Shown piece after piece: positions 8,993-17,571 of a stretch of 64,000 nucleotides of DNA. This DNA comes from Yunchengibacter salinarum (lineage in GTDB: Bacteria; Pseudomonadota; Alphaproteobacteria; Sphingomonadales; Kordiimonadaceae): the NCBI RefSeq assembly GCF_037658235.1, contig NZ_JBBJLN010000005.1, positions 233,489 to 297,488 on the forward strand, given 5' to 3'. Numbering within the stretch: position 1 is the stretch's first letter; each line of letters starts with the position of its first letter. Under the pieces are notes generated by a model that saw nothing but the letters and a program-made list of their open reading frames with translations, did no database searches and was not told the origin of the DNA. The position numbers were made by a program, and so were the translations under genes.

Positions 8993-9394
8993 TCAGCGCG
9001 ACACGCCTTTCAGCTTCTCCACCGTTCGCAAACCGCCCAGCCCCAGCATGGACAGAAGCACGGTCACCAGCGCCTCCGTTCCCGAAAGTGCCGGGGGTGG
9101 CGGCGCGGCGGGAAACCACACCGCCTGCACCCAGCGCACCAGATCCACGCCCACAAAATGCCAGAACAGGGCCACGCCGCACACCCAGCCGATAAAGGGC
9201 CGCCAGCCGGATACCCAGAGCGAGGCGTGGCGTGCCTCCAATCGGTTGATGTCGATCTGGCCAAGGCCCGATTCCAGCGCCTTGAGCTTCAGTTCATGTT
9301 CTAGTTCCCGGCGGGCATTGGTATCGGGAATCAGGCGATCCAGCGGTTCGCGGATCAATTCCAGAACGCTATCCACAAAGGGCAGTCCCATCAT
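8993..9394 (-). CDS. Three-transmembrane holin of the GTA-release type
   Basis: The 133-residue protein has a charged N-terminal half (LIPDTNARRELEHELKLKAL) and hydrophobic segments near residues 64-85 (FIGWVCGVALFWHFVGVDLV) and 105-122 (ALVTVLLSMLGLGGL). This layout resembles the 'holin of 3TMs, for gene-transfer release' family found at the ends of GTA and phage clusters. It would make holes in the inner membrane so that the peptidase can reach the wall. GGGAGA precedes the double ATG start. It is the last gene of the phage-like cluster. Confidence 0.75.
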   Translation of the reverse strand: MMGLPFVDSVLELIREPLDRLIPDTNARRELEHELKLKALESGLGQIDINRLEARHASLWVSGWRPFIGWVCGVALFWHFVGVDLVRWVQAVWFPAAPPPPALSGTEALVTVLLSMLGLGGLRTVEKLKGVSR

Positions 9395-9454
9395 CGTCTC
9401 CCGGTTTCCGGTTGAAAGGGTTTCGCGCCCACCGCACGGCGGCGCATTGCAGGC

Positions 9455-9967
9455 TCAGGGGGTGTCGGCGGCCAGCGGCCCCAGCCCGGCCTGAATCCGC
9501 GCCGGGCCTTCGGCGGGTTGATGCAGGCGCAGCACATCCCCGCGATTATCCGTGACGCGGCGATGGGATATGTGCAGCCACCGCGCCCCTGGCCGGTCGC
9601 CAACGGGGGCGCGGCTGTCCAGGATCATCTGGTCGAAGGGCAGATCGCTCGCCGCCAGAACGCGGGCCAGGTCGGCCACGTCCACCCCCGGCATCACCAG
9701 GTCCGCCGCCTCTCCCAGCAGGTGCTGGCTTTCCGGCACGCCGCCAAGCGCCCGGTTCAATGCCGGGCTGCGGAAGCCGGATGTGATCACGATGGGTCGG
9801 CGATACAGGGCACGCAGGGGTTCGAGAACGGCCCTGCATAACTGGCGCAGATTGGCAACCTGATAGGGTTCGCTGACGCGATTGACGATCCCCCGGCGGC
9901 GCGCCGTGCTGCTGCGGGTAAACTCTTCCAGCCGGAAATGCGGGCTTAACTGTATGTCATGCATCAT
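9455..9967 (-). CDS. Peptidase M15-type endolysin (D-Ala-D-Ala carboxypeptidase-like)
   Basis: The protein has 170 residues. It shows LSPHFRLEEFTRS at the N-terminus, then PIVITSGFRSPALNRALGG near residue 60 and SQHLLGEAADLVM near residue 80, then RWLHISH near 130. The S-x-H....A-x-D and W-x-H elements are the zinc ligands of the M15A family used by phages to cut peptidoglycan peptides. The start at 9967 overlaps the stop of the upstream small membrane protein (ATGA). With the holin downstream this forms the lysis module. Confidence 0.85.
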   Translation of the reverse strand: MMHDIQLSPHFRLEEFTRSSTARRRGIVNRVSEPYQVANLRQLCRAVLEPLRALYRRPIVITSGFRSPALNRALGGVPESQHLLGEAADLVMPGVDVADLARVLAASDLPFDQMILDSRAPVGDRPGARWLHISHRRVTDNRGDVLRLHQPAEGPARIQAGLGPLAADTP

Positions 9968-10161
9968 CCGGCCCACCCCAGCTTGTCGGCCAGCAGAAAG
10001 CTGAGCAATGCGGACAGCTTCACCAGCATCAGCCAGATCAGGCGCAACACATGCCCCCAGCGGCGGCCACAGGTTTCTTCGTGCCGTTCGATACGATCGA
10101 GGGCGAGAGACGACTTCACCAGCGCGGATTGCGCCGTCTCGGAAGCTACGGGATTGGCCAT
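9964..10161 (-). CDS. Small membrane protein in the lysis module
   Basis: This 65-residue ORF starts at the ATG at 10161. It has a polar N-terminal half (IERHEETCGRRWGHVLRL) and one hydrophobic segment, IWLMLVKLSALLSFLLADKL, at the C-terminus. It overlaps the M15 peptidase start by four bases, so it is translated with the lysis genes. It could be a spanin-like, anti-holin or pinholin-like partner, but no family was recognised. It follows a strong intrinsic terminator, so it may be expressed separately from the tail genes. Confidence 0.6.
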   Translation of the reverse strand: MANPVASETAQSALVKSSLALDRIERHEETCGRRWGHVLRLIWLMLVKLSALLSFLLADKLGWAG

Positions 10162-10188
10162 GACACGGCTCCTTTTCACATCAAAACG

Positions 10189-10218
10189 AAAAAAGGGCGC
10201 CGCCCTGTGGCGGCGCCC
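10189..10218 (-). terminator. Strong intrinsic terminator ahead of the lysis genes
   Basis: On the minus strand GGGCGCCGCC pairs perfectly with GGCGGCGCCC across a four-base loop, followed by TTTTTT. It lies between the tail gene ending at 10251 and the lysis ORF starting at 10161. Confidence 0.85.
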
Positions 10219-10250
10219 GATCGGGAACGGTGGGGTGCAGGCTGGCATGA

Positions 10251-10658
10251 TCAGGGGGTAACGGCGTCCAGCAGCCAGAAATGCCGCTCGAAAGGGGGCT
10301 GATCGATCAATACGCGGTGCAGCCCGACCCGATCCGTCGTGAAGGCAAAACTGCCCCCGGTGATGGTTTTTTGCACACCGTCCACCACAAGGCGGCACGG
10401 GTCCGGCAGGTTCGCGAACACCACCTGATCGTTACCATCCGCCACAAAGGCGCGCCGGTCGGGCATCAGGTCCACCACCCGGCGCGGGCGGATCACCGGC
10501 GGGTCCGCAAGGTCCACATAATCCGCGCCCGGCGAGGCGGTTCCGACAAGGGCTGCCTCATCATCCGCCAGATTCAGTGTCACGGTCTCCGGGTCCGCCA
10601 GAATCTGCCGCTGGATCAGGCCGGTCTGTGTGTCATAAACGATATGCGGGGCGGTCAT
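10251..10658 (-). CDS. Phage tail-associated hypothetical protein
   Basis: The 135-residue protein starts with MTAPHIVYDTQTGLIQRQIL and contains an acidic, strand-rich middle with VDLADPPVIRPRRVVDLMPD. It looks like small phage proteins that follow the tail hub or fibre gene. Its ATG overlaps the stop of the hub gene (ATGA), so it is co-translated and is probably a virion or fibre-assembly accessory. It is the last gene before the terminator at 10189-10218. No catalytic motif was seen. Confidence 0.6.
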   Translation of the reverse strand: MTAPHIVYDTQTGLIQRQILADPETVTLNLADDEAALVGTASPGADYVDLADPPVIRPRRVVDLMPDRRAFVADGNDQVVFANLPDPCRLVVDGVQKTITGGSFAFTTDRVGLHRVLIDQPPFERHFWLLDAVTP

Positions 10659-13036
10659 CGCAGCATCTCCTGTATGTTGATCTGGGCAAACACGCGCTCC
10701 AGGTCGCTCGGCGTGGACAGGGGCCGCACCTGAAGCACATAGCTGTGCCCGCCAGCGGCCAGATCGGGGCGCACATCCTCGAACATCAGGCTTTCATGCG
10801 CGGTGCCGCTGGTGCTGTCCGCATCCCGCCGGAAGCGCAGATACATGGTGCGCTGGCGCATGGTCTGGCCGTCCTGAAGAATGCGCCAGGTAACACGCTC
10901 GTCCCCGGCAAAGCCCTGAAGGTCCAGCGTGAAGCGGACCACAAGGGCGGAGCCGTCCAGTTGCTTGGTGACGGTCAGGGCGGCCACCTGCGTCCACAGG
11001 TCGAACGGCAGGGGAAGGCGGGCATTGATCACCGTGCTGGCCAGGCGGCTCACGGCGCCCGGCGCGATTTCCGGCGTATCCACCCGGTCCCGATCCGCCA
11101 GCAGGCCGATATTGAAGGTGGCATTGTCCTGTGGCCGGGCACCATCATCCACGATGTGCGACCATCGGACCACGCCCAGCCCGTCCACGTCCGGCGCCTG
11201 CGCGCCCAGTACCTCCGTCGCCGGGCCCACCTGCCCGTCCGCCAGCACATGACGGACCCGAACATCCACGCGCGCGGTTTCCGGCAGCATCAGCAACACC
11301 GTGTGATCGCCGCGAAAGGCGGACCCGCCGGGGCGCCAGTCGTTCTCGCCCTCGCGGCGAAAATCCACCAGCGTGCTTGCCACCAGGCGGGACGGCGGCG
11401 ACCAGCTCACCTCCAGCGCGGCCATCTGCCGCCCGTCCGCCGCATCCAGCGTCAAGGGCGCAACGGTCACGCCGCTGGCCGACACGGTCTCCCGCCCCGT
11501 GGCACGCACGGTTCGCGCCCCGGCGCCGCGCGGGCGTTCATCCATGCCCGGGTCCCAGTGGTAAATGGCCGGGTCTTCCCGGCGCAGGCCAAGGCTGACG
11601 CGCATACCCTGTTCGCCGCTTTCCAGCGTCTGATCCACAATGCGGAACCCCTCCCCGACCAGGCCGAAATTGGCCCAGCTCAGCGCCACGCCGTCCATCG
11701 GCGCCAATGCGGCAGCGGCAGGCATGGCGGTGAGTTCGGCCACGCTCTGGCGCGATTCCATCAGTGCGATACGGGCCAGCCGCTGGGCGATGCGATGATC
11801 CTGGGTGAACGGCAGGTTCAGGGCCAGTGGCCGGTCCCCTTCACCGGCCCGCGCCGCCGTATCCTCGGCGGCGGGATAGTCCTGTGCCTCGAACCCCTCG
11901 TCAGGGTCCACATAGGTGCCGCGCACCAGATTGAAGCGGGCATCCGCCTCCGGCAGGGTATCAAAGGCCAGGCTGACCACGCTTTGCTCATCCAGATGAA
12001 AGCCCAGCGGCACCGGCGCGGCGGCAAACAGGTGCACTTGCCCGCCCAGCCACATCATGCGCCCACCCATGGCCGTCAGCAGCGCTTTGGTCTGGTCGTA
12101 TTTGCTGCGCCCGGAATCCACCACGCCGCCAAGGCTGTAACGGCGGATCTGGCCGCCCTCGCGGGTGGGCACCCATTCATCACACACATTGGCCGCCGTA
12201 ATCACCGATGCCATGTGGATTTCATCCACCGGCACCGGGTTGCCCAACCGTCCATCCTTCAGAAAGTCCAGAATGCAGAGCGCCGGATTGGTGCTGTAAG
12301 CCCAGCTATCCGGGTCATCCAGACGCTGCGAACCACTGCCGCCCGGCTGGCTGCCATCGGCGCGGGGATCATAGACCGGTTTGCCGCGCACCTCCACCGA
12401 AGCGCGGCGCACCTCACCAATGCCATAGGGGAACACAGCCGGGTCGAACACGGCACGCACCGCGTAATAGGCAAGGCCCACCCCCACATGATCGTCTGTC
12501 CAGCCCGGCGCCGCCAGCAGCAGCGGATCGGCGGTCGTCTGGTGGCCGGTCTGATAGGACACGAACAGCCGACCGTCGAAATCGCCGCCCGCCGCGCCGT
12601 CCGTCAGGGGGATCACCTCGTCTCCCAGGCGAAAGGCATCAAAGCCGGTGATCGGGTGATCCGCCACCAGCCGGGCGAAAACCACGGTATCATTGGGCAC
12701 GTCGTCCGCGCCCGTGCTGTCGAATTCCTCGATGAAGATTTCGCTGCCACCCAGCCGCGCCCGACCATAAACGATGCGGCGCGTTTCCACGCTGTTGGCC
12801 ACCGGCAGCTTCTGGCCCGCCTGTTCATCCGTATCGCCAAGCGCCGGGGTGATCAGTTCACTGGCAACGCCCAGCCCCAGCCCCACCAACGAGCCCGCAA
12901 TGGCCCCGCCCACCACGGTGCTGACACCAAGCCCGGCGGACACGGCTCCGCCAAGCCCCAGAAAACTGCCGCCGGTTGCCACCGTCAACGCCGCCACGCC
13001 GCCCACCAGAACGGCCTGTTTGACCACTTTACCCAT
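10655..13036 (-). CDS. Tail tip / host-specificity hub protein (GTA gp15 / phage J-like position)
   Basis: From the ATG at 13036 the protein has 793 residues. The first 60 residues are hydrophobic and glycine-rich (VGGVAALTVATGGSFLGLGG), as in many tail-tip proteins of this class. The middle has segments such as RIVYGRARLGGSEIFIEEF, WAYSTNPALCILDFLKDGR and MASVITAANVCDEW, typical of the Phage-tail_3 family. The C-terminal third is strand-rich, with APLTLDAADGRQMAALEVSW suggesting fibronectin-like modules. It follows the peptidase gene with a small overlap, in the order g13-g14-g15 known from RcGTA and related siphophages. It should cap the tail and contact the host. Confidence 0.8.
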   Translation of the reverse strand: MGKVVKQAVLVGGVAALTVATGGSFLGLGGAVSAGLGVSTVVGGAIAGSLVGLGLGVASELITPALGDTDEQAGQKLPVANSVETRRIVYGRARLGGSEIFIEEFDSTGADDVPNDTVVFARLVADHPITGFDAFRLGDEVIPLTDGAAGGDFDGRLFVSYQTGHQTTADPLLLAAPGWTDDHVGVGLAYYAVRAVFDPAVFPYGIGEVRRASVEVRGKPVYDPRADGSQPGGSGSQRLDDPDSWAYSTNPALCILDFLKDGRLGNPVPVDEIHMASVITAANVCDEWVPTREGGQIRRYSLGGVVDSGRSKYDQTKALLTAMGGRMMWLGGQVHLFAAAPVPLGFHLDEQSVVSLAFDTLPEADARFNLVRGTYVDPDEGFEAQDYPAAEDTAARAGEGDRPLALNLPFTQDHRIAQRLARIALMESRQSVAELTAMPAAAALAPMDGVALSWANFGLVGEGFRIVDQTLESGEQGMRVSLGLRREDPAIYHWDPGMDERPRGAGARTVRATGRETVSASGVTVAPLTLDAADGRQMAALEVSWSPPSRLVASTLVDFRREGENDWRPGGSAFRGDHTVLLMLPETARVDVRVRHVLADGQVGPATEVLGAQAPDVDGLGVVRWSHIVDDGARPQDNATFNIGLLADRDRVDTPEIAPGAVSRLASTVINARLPLPFDLWTQVAALTVTKQLDGSALVVRFTLDLQGFAGDERVTWRILQDGQTMRQRTMYLRFRRDADSTSGTAHESLMFEDVRPDLAAGGHSYVLQVRPLSTPSDLERVFAQINIQEMLR

Positions 13037-13520
13037 TTTTCTGCACCCTGAATGCGTGATTGCACTGACTGACCGGCACGCCGGTCCAGCCGGTCTGCCC
13101 GGCAAAAAACCCGACCCGCCCCATGCAGATGCCCACCGCCTGTCCCCGGCAGGCATCCGGTATGGCCACACGGGCCAGCAGCAGATCGCCCTGGCCCGCA
13201 TGTAATGGCGATATGGGGGGAAAGCCCGCCGAAGCGGCGCGCTGATGGACCAGATCGAACAGATCACGGGCGCCGCCCTCCCGGATCAGGCGACAGGCCC
13301 CGGCGGCGCTGCGATAACGGCCACGCAGCCCCGCCATCAGATCAATGCCGGTCATCGCGTCCACACAGTCGGCGGCGGCGGTGCAGCAATCGAACCGGCC
13401 ATAAGCGAAAGCCGCGCCCTGCCGCGCGGACACGGCGCGAAACAAGGCTGCCTGCCAGCCCACGGGGCGGCGCACGGGCAAATCGCCCGCCGCCACCCCG
13501 GTCAAGGGGTATCGGGTCAT
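13029..13520 (-). CDS. Tail-associated NlpC/P60-like (DUF6950-type) protein
   Basis: The protein of 163 residues starts at the ATG at 13520. It contains YGRFDCCTAAADCVDAMTG near residue 39, close to the FDCC.....D motif of DUF6950-type phage proteins. That family sits where RcGTA carries its cell-wall peptidase gp14. The histidine expected later for NlpC/P60 hydrolases is not obvious before the C-terminal QCNHAFRV, so activity is uncertain. It overlaps the next gene by eight bases. Confidence 0.7.
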   Translation of the reverse strand: MTRYPLTGVAAGDLPVRRPVGWQAALFRAVSARQGAAFAYGRFDCCTAAADCVDAMTGIDLMAGLRGRYRSAAGACRLIREGGARDLFDLVHQRAASAGFPPISPLHAGQGDLLLARVAIPDACRGQAVGICMGRVGFFAGQTGWTGVPVSQCNHAFRVQKNG

Positions 13521-13570
13521 GGTGCACTCTCCGGGACCAATAGGGGGGAATGGGGGAATGAACGCCAGCC

Positions 13571-14212
13571 TCAGAAGCGGCGCAGGGTGCGGGGGTCCGC
13601 GCCCCGCGCACCGGGGCCGGGCGCATTGACCGAGCCGGGGCCGCTGGGTGCCCGCAACCCCCAATAGACGGTTTTGGAGGTCACATCGGTGACGAATTCA
13701 AAAAAGCGGTCGCCCGGCGCGTCGCGCTGATGATCCTCATGGGTGCGGAAACGGGGCAGAACCCGCTGCAACAAGCGCAGACGACTTTCAATGGTCACCT
13801 GCACCCGCCGATCCGTGCCCCCGTCCACCAGGCGCATGGCGGAAATCTCGCCCGCGAATTGCAGCAGCGGTTGACCGATCAGGGCCATGTCATCGCGGAA
13901 ACAGGCCAGCCACAGCCGCCCCCGTCGCCCCTGATAGGCGCGGCCATGAACCGCTTGCAGCAAGTCCGGCTCAAGGCCGCTCAGGGCCATGGACAGGTTG
14001 GGCACGCCGCCACGGGCATCGGCCCTGACAGCGGCGATTTCCCCCATGCGGCCCACACCCTCAAAGGCCATGCCGTCCCAGTGCAGCGTGCCGGTGCCGC
14101 CCCATGCGAACACCGGATCACCCTGAATATCCAGATGCACCAGCGGCAGCGCCTGAAGACTGTCGGCGCCCAGGGCATCCTGCACGGCGGGGGTCAGGTC
14201 CTGACGGATCAT
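13571..14212 (-). CDS. Minor tail / baseplate hub protein (GTA gp13 position)
   Basis: The 213-residue protein shows LPLVHLDIQGDPVFAWGGTG near residue 22 and FEFVTDVTSKTVYWGL near residue 172. Both resemble siphophage minor tail proteins that sit directly before the NlpC-like gene. Proteins in this position form a ring between the distal tail protein and the tip. The start overlaps the previous gene by ATGA. The family label rests on motif memory and gene order, not on a search. Confidence 0.65.
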   Translation of the reverse strand: MIRQDLTPAVQDALGADSLQALPLVHLDIQGDPVFAWGGTGTLHWDGMAFEGVGRMGEIAAVRADARGGVPNLSMALSGLEPDLLQAVHGRAYQGRRGRLWLACFRDDMALIGQPLLQFAGEISAMRLVDGGTDRRVQVTIESRLRLLQRVLPRFRTHEDHQRDAPGDRFFEFVTDVTSKTVYWGLRAPSGPGSVNAPGPGARGADPRTLRRF

Positions 14213-14814
14213 GGCAGCACCTCTTCCACGGCAATGGTCACGCGCACATGGCGCAGCGCGTCGCTTTCCGGCTGCACCCCGCCGTCGGCCAGGCGAAACA
14301 GGCCGGTGGCCCCGGTGGTGATCACCGCGCCACCATCCGGGGGTGACAGCATGAAACCGGGGGCCAGCGGCACCACCGCCCGGCCCGCACCGTCGGATGC
14401 CACGTCAGCCGTGATGCGCTTCAGACGGCCATCGATTTCCACCAGATCGCCGCGCCGGAACAGGGCCACCCGGTCGGCGGGCCATCCGCGCGTGGCAATC
14501 AGCGGCCCGCGCTGGCCGTCGCCGTCCACCTGCCCCACCCCATCCGGCGCGCTGCCACGGATGTGCGTATGGTCGGGATGGCCCATGCGGAACTGGCCGC
14601 GATAGCCATCAAGCGCATCGAAGAAACCCAGCCAGTCCGCCGCCATATCAGCGGACATGGGCGGCAGGGTCACCGTGCCTTCCCAGCGATCACCGGGCGC
14701 CCGCTGGATCTGCGCGATCCGGCTGTGGTTTTCCACCTTGGTCTGATTGCGCACCACATGCAGGCGCACATGGCTTGGTGCCGGGCTGGCCGGCAGGGTC
14801 AATGGCGTGGTCAC
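14209..14814 (-). CDS. Distal tail protein (GTA gp12 position)
   Basis: The protein has 201 residues from a GTG at 14814, chosen because AAGGAAAGG stands at the right distance before it. PGDRWEGTVTLPPMSADMAA near residue 42 and FFDALDGYRGQFRMGHPDHT near residue 66 recall the siphophage family that makes the distal tail ring. In that family a strand-forming 'rWea.vtlPp' is followed by 'l.gryg.F'. The C-terminal half is strand-rich (RRGDLVEIDGRLKRITADV). It follows the tape measure gene, as expected for this role. Confidence 0.7.
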   Translation of the reverse strand: MTTPLTLPASPAPSHVRLHVVRNQTKVENHSRIAQIQRAPGDRWEGTVTLPPMSADMAADWLGFFDALDGYRGQFRMGHPDHTHIRGSAPDGVGQVDGDGQRGPLIATRGWPADRVALFRRGDLVEIDGRLKRITADVASDGAGRAVVPLAPGFMLSPPDGGAVITTGATGLFRLADGGVQPESDALRHVRVTIAVEEVLP

Positions 14815-14866
14815 GGGGCTGACCTTTCCTTGAAATGCGGTTGAAAACGCGATCGGGGCGGCAGGA

Positions 14867-15571
14867 TCACAGGCGCCCGCGATCCAACGCCTGCAAGGCG
14901 CCGCGCGTGGCCTGTTCCCGCAGTCCGGGCAGGGCATTGTCGATCATGGCGCGCACCGTGGGGCCGGGCACCAGATCGAAGGAAATGTTCTGCACCACCT
15001 GCACCGGGTCGCCGCGCCCCAGGTTGCCGCGGCCAAGAAAGCGAGCCGTATCAGCACCGGAAACCACGCTGGACGTGCGATCCGGCACCACCAGTTCAGG
15101 CCCCCTTTCCCCCACCAACGCGGGCACGCCCCGGCTCAGTCGCCCGCCACCGGCGAACCCCAGCAGGCCACCAAGACCGGTCTGGATCAGGGCGGGCAAT
15201 CCGCCCCCCAAAAGGCCGCCCTGGGAGCCACCCGCAAGCCCGCCACCGGCCAGCACTTGCCGGGTGAGCCCGCGGGTCAGATCACCCACCAGTCGGCCAA
15301 GCGTGCCTTTCAGGCTGTCGGCAAGGCCGCCGATCACCCCTTTGAGCGTGCCGCCCAGATCGGTGAAATCCACCTTCACCTGACTGGCGAGCCGGGCGAA
15401 AACGGCCTCCATGCGCGCCCCGGCCCGGTCCACATCGTCGCCGGTTCGCCCCTGCCGGGGGCGGCGATCATTGCCGGGCGCGGCGGGGGCCGTGGCCGGG
15501 CGCGAAAGCCGCTCGGCCAGCCGGTTCAGTGTGCGGGTCAACCGGTCGAAAATCTCGGTCTGTCTGGTCAT
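14867..15571 (-). CDS. Short tail tape measure protein
   Basis: The protein has only 234 residues. The start MTRQTEIFDRLTRTLNRLAE is helical. The middle is a glycine-rich helix (GGLADSLKGTLGRLVGDLTR), and the C-terminal part holds LVGERGPELVVP near residue 160, a motif seen at the end of many tape measure proteins. Tape measure length sets tail length; at about 0.15 nm per residue this predicts a tail of only about 35 nm. That is close to the short GTA tape measure and far below typical siphophages (600-1500 residues). Its start lies 104 bases inside the preceding chaperone ORF. Confidence 0.8.
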   Translation of the reverse strand: MTRQTEIFDRLTRTLNRLAERLSRPATAPAAPGNDRRPRQGRTGDDVDRAGARMEAVFARLASQVKVDFTDLGGTLKGVIGGLADSLKGTLGRLVGDLTRGLTRQVLAGGGLAGGSQGGLLGGGLPALIQTGLGGLLGFAGGGRLSRGVPALVGERGPELVVPDRTSSVVSGADTARFLGRGNLGRGDPVQVVQNISFDLVPGPTVRAMIDNALPGLREQATRGALQALDRGRL

Positions 15572-15812
15572 CGGGGGTCTCCTGATCAGGCATCATATCG
15601 GGGTAACGCTGCATAAGCTGGCTCAGGGTGGGCCGATCCATGGGCGCGGCTCCATCGGGGTCGATGCCGTGCGCCCGCTGCCAGCCCCTCAGATGGGCCA
15701 GCAGTTCCGGCAGGGTCGCGCGGGCAAGCGTATCCGGCGACCAGCCGAGCATCCCGGCCAGTTCCATCAGCGCTGACCATGACACCGCCCGGCCCGACGG
15801 GTCCGGCTTCAT
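15468..15812 (-). CDS. Phage tail assembly chaperone (TAC_6 type)
   Basis: From the ATG at 15812 the ORF encodes 114 residues. The first 70 contain LAGMLGWSPDTLARATLPEL and LAHLRGWQRAHG, matching the GTA/phage TAC_6 pattern with its helical 'GWSP..F...T..EL' core. It would keep the tape measure soluble and guide tail tube assembly. The last 35 residues run over the start of the tape measure gene in another frame and are proline- and arginine-rich, so they may be weakly constrained. It overlaps the upstream gene by ATGA. Confidence 0.7.
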   Translation of the reverse strand: MKPDPSGRAVSWSALMELAGMLGWSPDTLARATLPELLAHLRGWQRAHGIDPDGAAPMDRPTLSQLMQRYPDMMPDQETPDDQTDRDFRPVDPHTEPAGRAAFAPGHGPRRARQ

Positions 15813-16153
15813 GGCTGCCTGGCATCCGACCCGGAGGCGCGGTCTTCGCATAGCAGGGTGCGCTCCAGGCACAGCGCGATGGCATCGGCCACCGCGACCA
15901 GGCCGATATCCCGGATCAGGGCCGCCATCTCCCGGCGCACCGGTTTTTGGGCGAAATCGCGGCCAAGCATGGCGGCCAGAAACACCGCCATATCCCCCAG
16001 CCGCCCTTGCGGCAGCCGGTGGGTCAAAAGGGGCACCAGCCCCGTGTCGAACCAGTCTTCAATGTCCATCATGGTACCGATGTCGAGCCTTAGCGTGGCG
16101 CTGCTGCCGTCAGGCAGGGTCAGGCGCGCCTCGCCGCATGTGGGGCGGGTCAT
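15809..16153 (-). CDS. GTA gp10-type tail assembly protein (TAC_11-like)
   Basis: The 114-residue protein reads GEARLTLPDGSSATLRLDIG, then DIEDWFDTGLVPLLTHRLPQ, then RDIGLVAVADAIALCLE. The pattern of an N-terminal beta hairpin followed by helices, located between tail tube and the TAC_6 chaperone, matches the gene-transfer-agent family protein at position g10. It is probably a second tail assembly chaperone. The stop overlaps the next start by four bases. Confidence 0.7.
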   Translation of the reverse strand: MTRPTCGEARLTLPDGSSATLRLDIGTMMDIEDWFDTGLVPLLTHRLPQGRLGDMAVFLAAMLGRDFAQKPVRREMAALIRDIGLVAVADAIALCLERTLLCEDRASGSDARQP

Positions 16154-16206
16154 GGCGTGTCTCCCGGATTATTGAAAAAAGAAGATGGGGCGGCGTGCCC
16201 AAAGGA

Positions 16207-16626
16207 TCAGGCGGCCTCGGCGGCAAAGCTCACCGATCCGGCGCTTTCCAGGTTCAGACTGTAGGTCATCTCGCCATTATGCTCCCCGGCAAAGCTGAGG
16301 CTGGTCACGATGAAGGGGCCTTCATAGGTGCCAAAGCCGGGGGCGATCAGGCGCCACACATGATGGCTGCCGCTCATCATGGCACCGTGCACGGCCTGCA
16401 TCCCGTCCTTGTCCACGAACACGCCGGATGCATCCGCCGACAGGCTGCGCACACCGCCGCCATTCATCAGGGCGCGAAAGGCGCCGCTGTCCTTGGCGGT
16501 CACATCGATGGTGGTTCCCCCCACCGTGAAGGTGTTGGACCTAAAGCCGCCAATGGTGCGGAACGTGCTGGACCCGGCGGGGTCTTCCATCTTGAAAAGC
16601 AGGTCCTTGCCGAAAGCTGGGGTCAT
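16207..16626 (-). CDS. Major tail tube protein, TP901-1 type
   Basis: The protein of 139 residues opens with AFGKDLLFKMEDPAGSSTFR and has TIGGFRSNTFTVGGTTIDVT near residue 25, followed by a strand-rich body ending SLNLESAGSVSF. This is the pattern of the TP901-1 family tail tube protein found as GTA gp9, where the protein forms the hexameric rings of the tail. It lies between the tail terminator and the assembly chaperones, the expected order. Confidence 0.85.
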   Translation of the reverse strand: MTPAFGKDLLFKMEDPAGSSTFRTIGGFRSNTFTVGGTTIDVTAKDSGAFRALMNGGGVRSLSADASGVFVDKDGMQAVHGAMMSGSHHVWRLIAPGFGTYEGPFIVTSLSFAGEHNGEMTYSLNLESAGSVSFAAEAA

Positions 16627-16727
16627 GTCTGTCTCCTGTATGGGTCAAAAGGGTCTGAATGAAACGGCCATGGGCCAGGGTCCGGCCACGGCCGCGTCGG
16701 CTGTCGCGTCAGGTATCGCGTCAGAAA

Positions 16728-17165
16728 TCAGGGTTGGGGGGTCAGCACGGTGCGATAGGTCATTTCGGTACGCACCAGCCGCACGCCCGCCCGGTCGCGG
16801 GTGGTAATGGCGGCGCCGTCGAACACCGGCCCCGTCATGGTGGCGCCCGCAAGGGCCAAAGGTGTTGCCAGCGCCGCCGCCACTGCCGCCATGGTCTGCT
16901 GCGCCATGCTCTGGCCCGATCCGGGGCACCACAGCACAAGCGTGAAGGTTGCCCGGCTCGCCACCACACCGGCACCGGGCACGGGCCTGACGGCGCTGTC
17001 GCCAAAGGTGATAAAGGGCGCGGTGGCGGTTTCGGGCGGGTCGTCATGAACCGTCACACCCGCCCGGCGCAGGGTTTCATCCCCGGCCAGGCGCGCCCTG
17101 ACGGCCATCAGAACCGGCTCCAGCGAAAGCGCCGCACCGGCCCGGCGTAAAGAAGAGTCAAACAT
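16728..17165 (-). CDS. Tail terminator protein, DUF3168 family
   Basis: The 145-residue protein shows LAGDETLRRAGVTVHDDPPE near residue 27 and then FITFGDSAVRPVPG, followed by FTLVLWCPGSGQ. This is the DUF3168 pattern (RcGTA gp8), which ends the tail tube at the head-proximal side. It is placed between the head-tail joining gene and the tail tube gene. Confidence 0.85.
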   Translation of the reverse strand: MFDSSLRRAGAALSLEPVLMAVRARLAGDETLRRAGVTVHDDPPETATAPFITFGDSAVRPVPGAGVVASRATFTLVLWCPGSGQSMAQQTMAAVAAALATPLALAGATMTGPVFDGAAITTRDRAGVRLVRTEMTYRTVLTPQP

Positions 17166-17232
17166 GCTGTGCCTTTCCTTGTGGCAGTACCCTGCCCTTG
17201 TGAAATCGCGCCGCCCGGTGAATCAGGCGGGG

Positions 17233-17571
17233 TCAGGTGCCACTTTCACTCCGGGCATGGAATGTCAGCCAGCGCCGCGCGGCATCGGGGCGAACGGCCC
17301 GTATCCGATAGCGCGCCCCCTGCCATTCCAGCAGATGAGCGCCGGCAAGCGCCGCCTCGAAGCGTATGGTCACGGTCAGGTCCAGGCTTGGTACGCTGCG
17401 CCCGGCCACGGTTTCCGGGCCGTGGGCTATGGGCGCCACATGGGCCGCCCGCTCGCCGATCAGGTCAGCCCGCGCCACCGTGCGACCATCGCTGGCCCTG
17501 CCCTGACGGCGTTCCAGAAGCCGTACCCGCGCCACCAGCAACCCGGCGGTCATGCCGCCCCCGCCGCTCAC
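17233..17571 (-). CDS. Head-tail joining (head closure) protein
   Basis: The protein of 112 residues has the small beta-barrel pattern of Phage_H_T_join proteins: VARVRLLERRQGRASDGRTV, then TIRFEAALAGAHLLEWQGAR, then YRIRAV. It corresponds to the RcGTA stopper gp7. The GTG start at 17571 overlaps the adaptor stop by four bases (GTGA), which decides the start. Confidence 0.8.
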   Translation of the reverse strand: MSGGGGMTAGLLVARVRLLERRQGRASDGRTVARADLIGERAAHVAPIAHGPETVAGRSVPSLDLTVTIRFEAALAGAHLLEWQGARYRIRAVRPDAARRWLTFHARSESGT

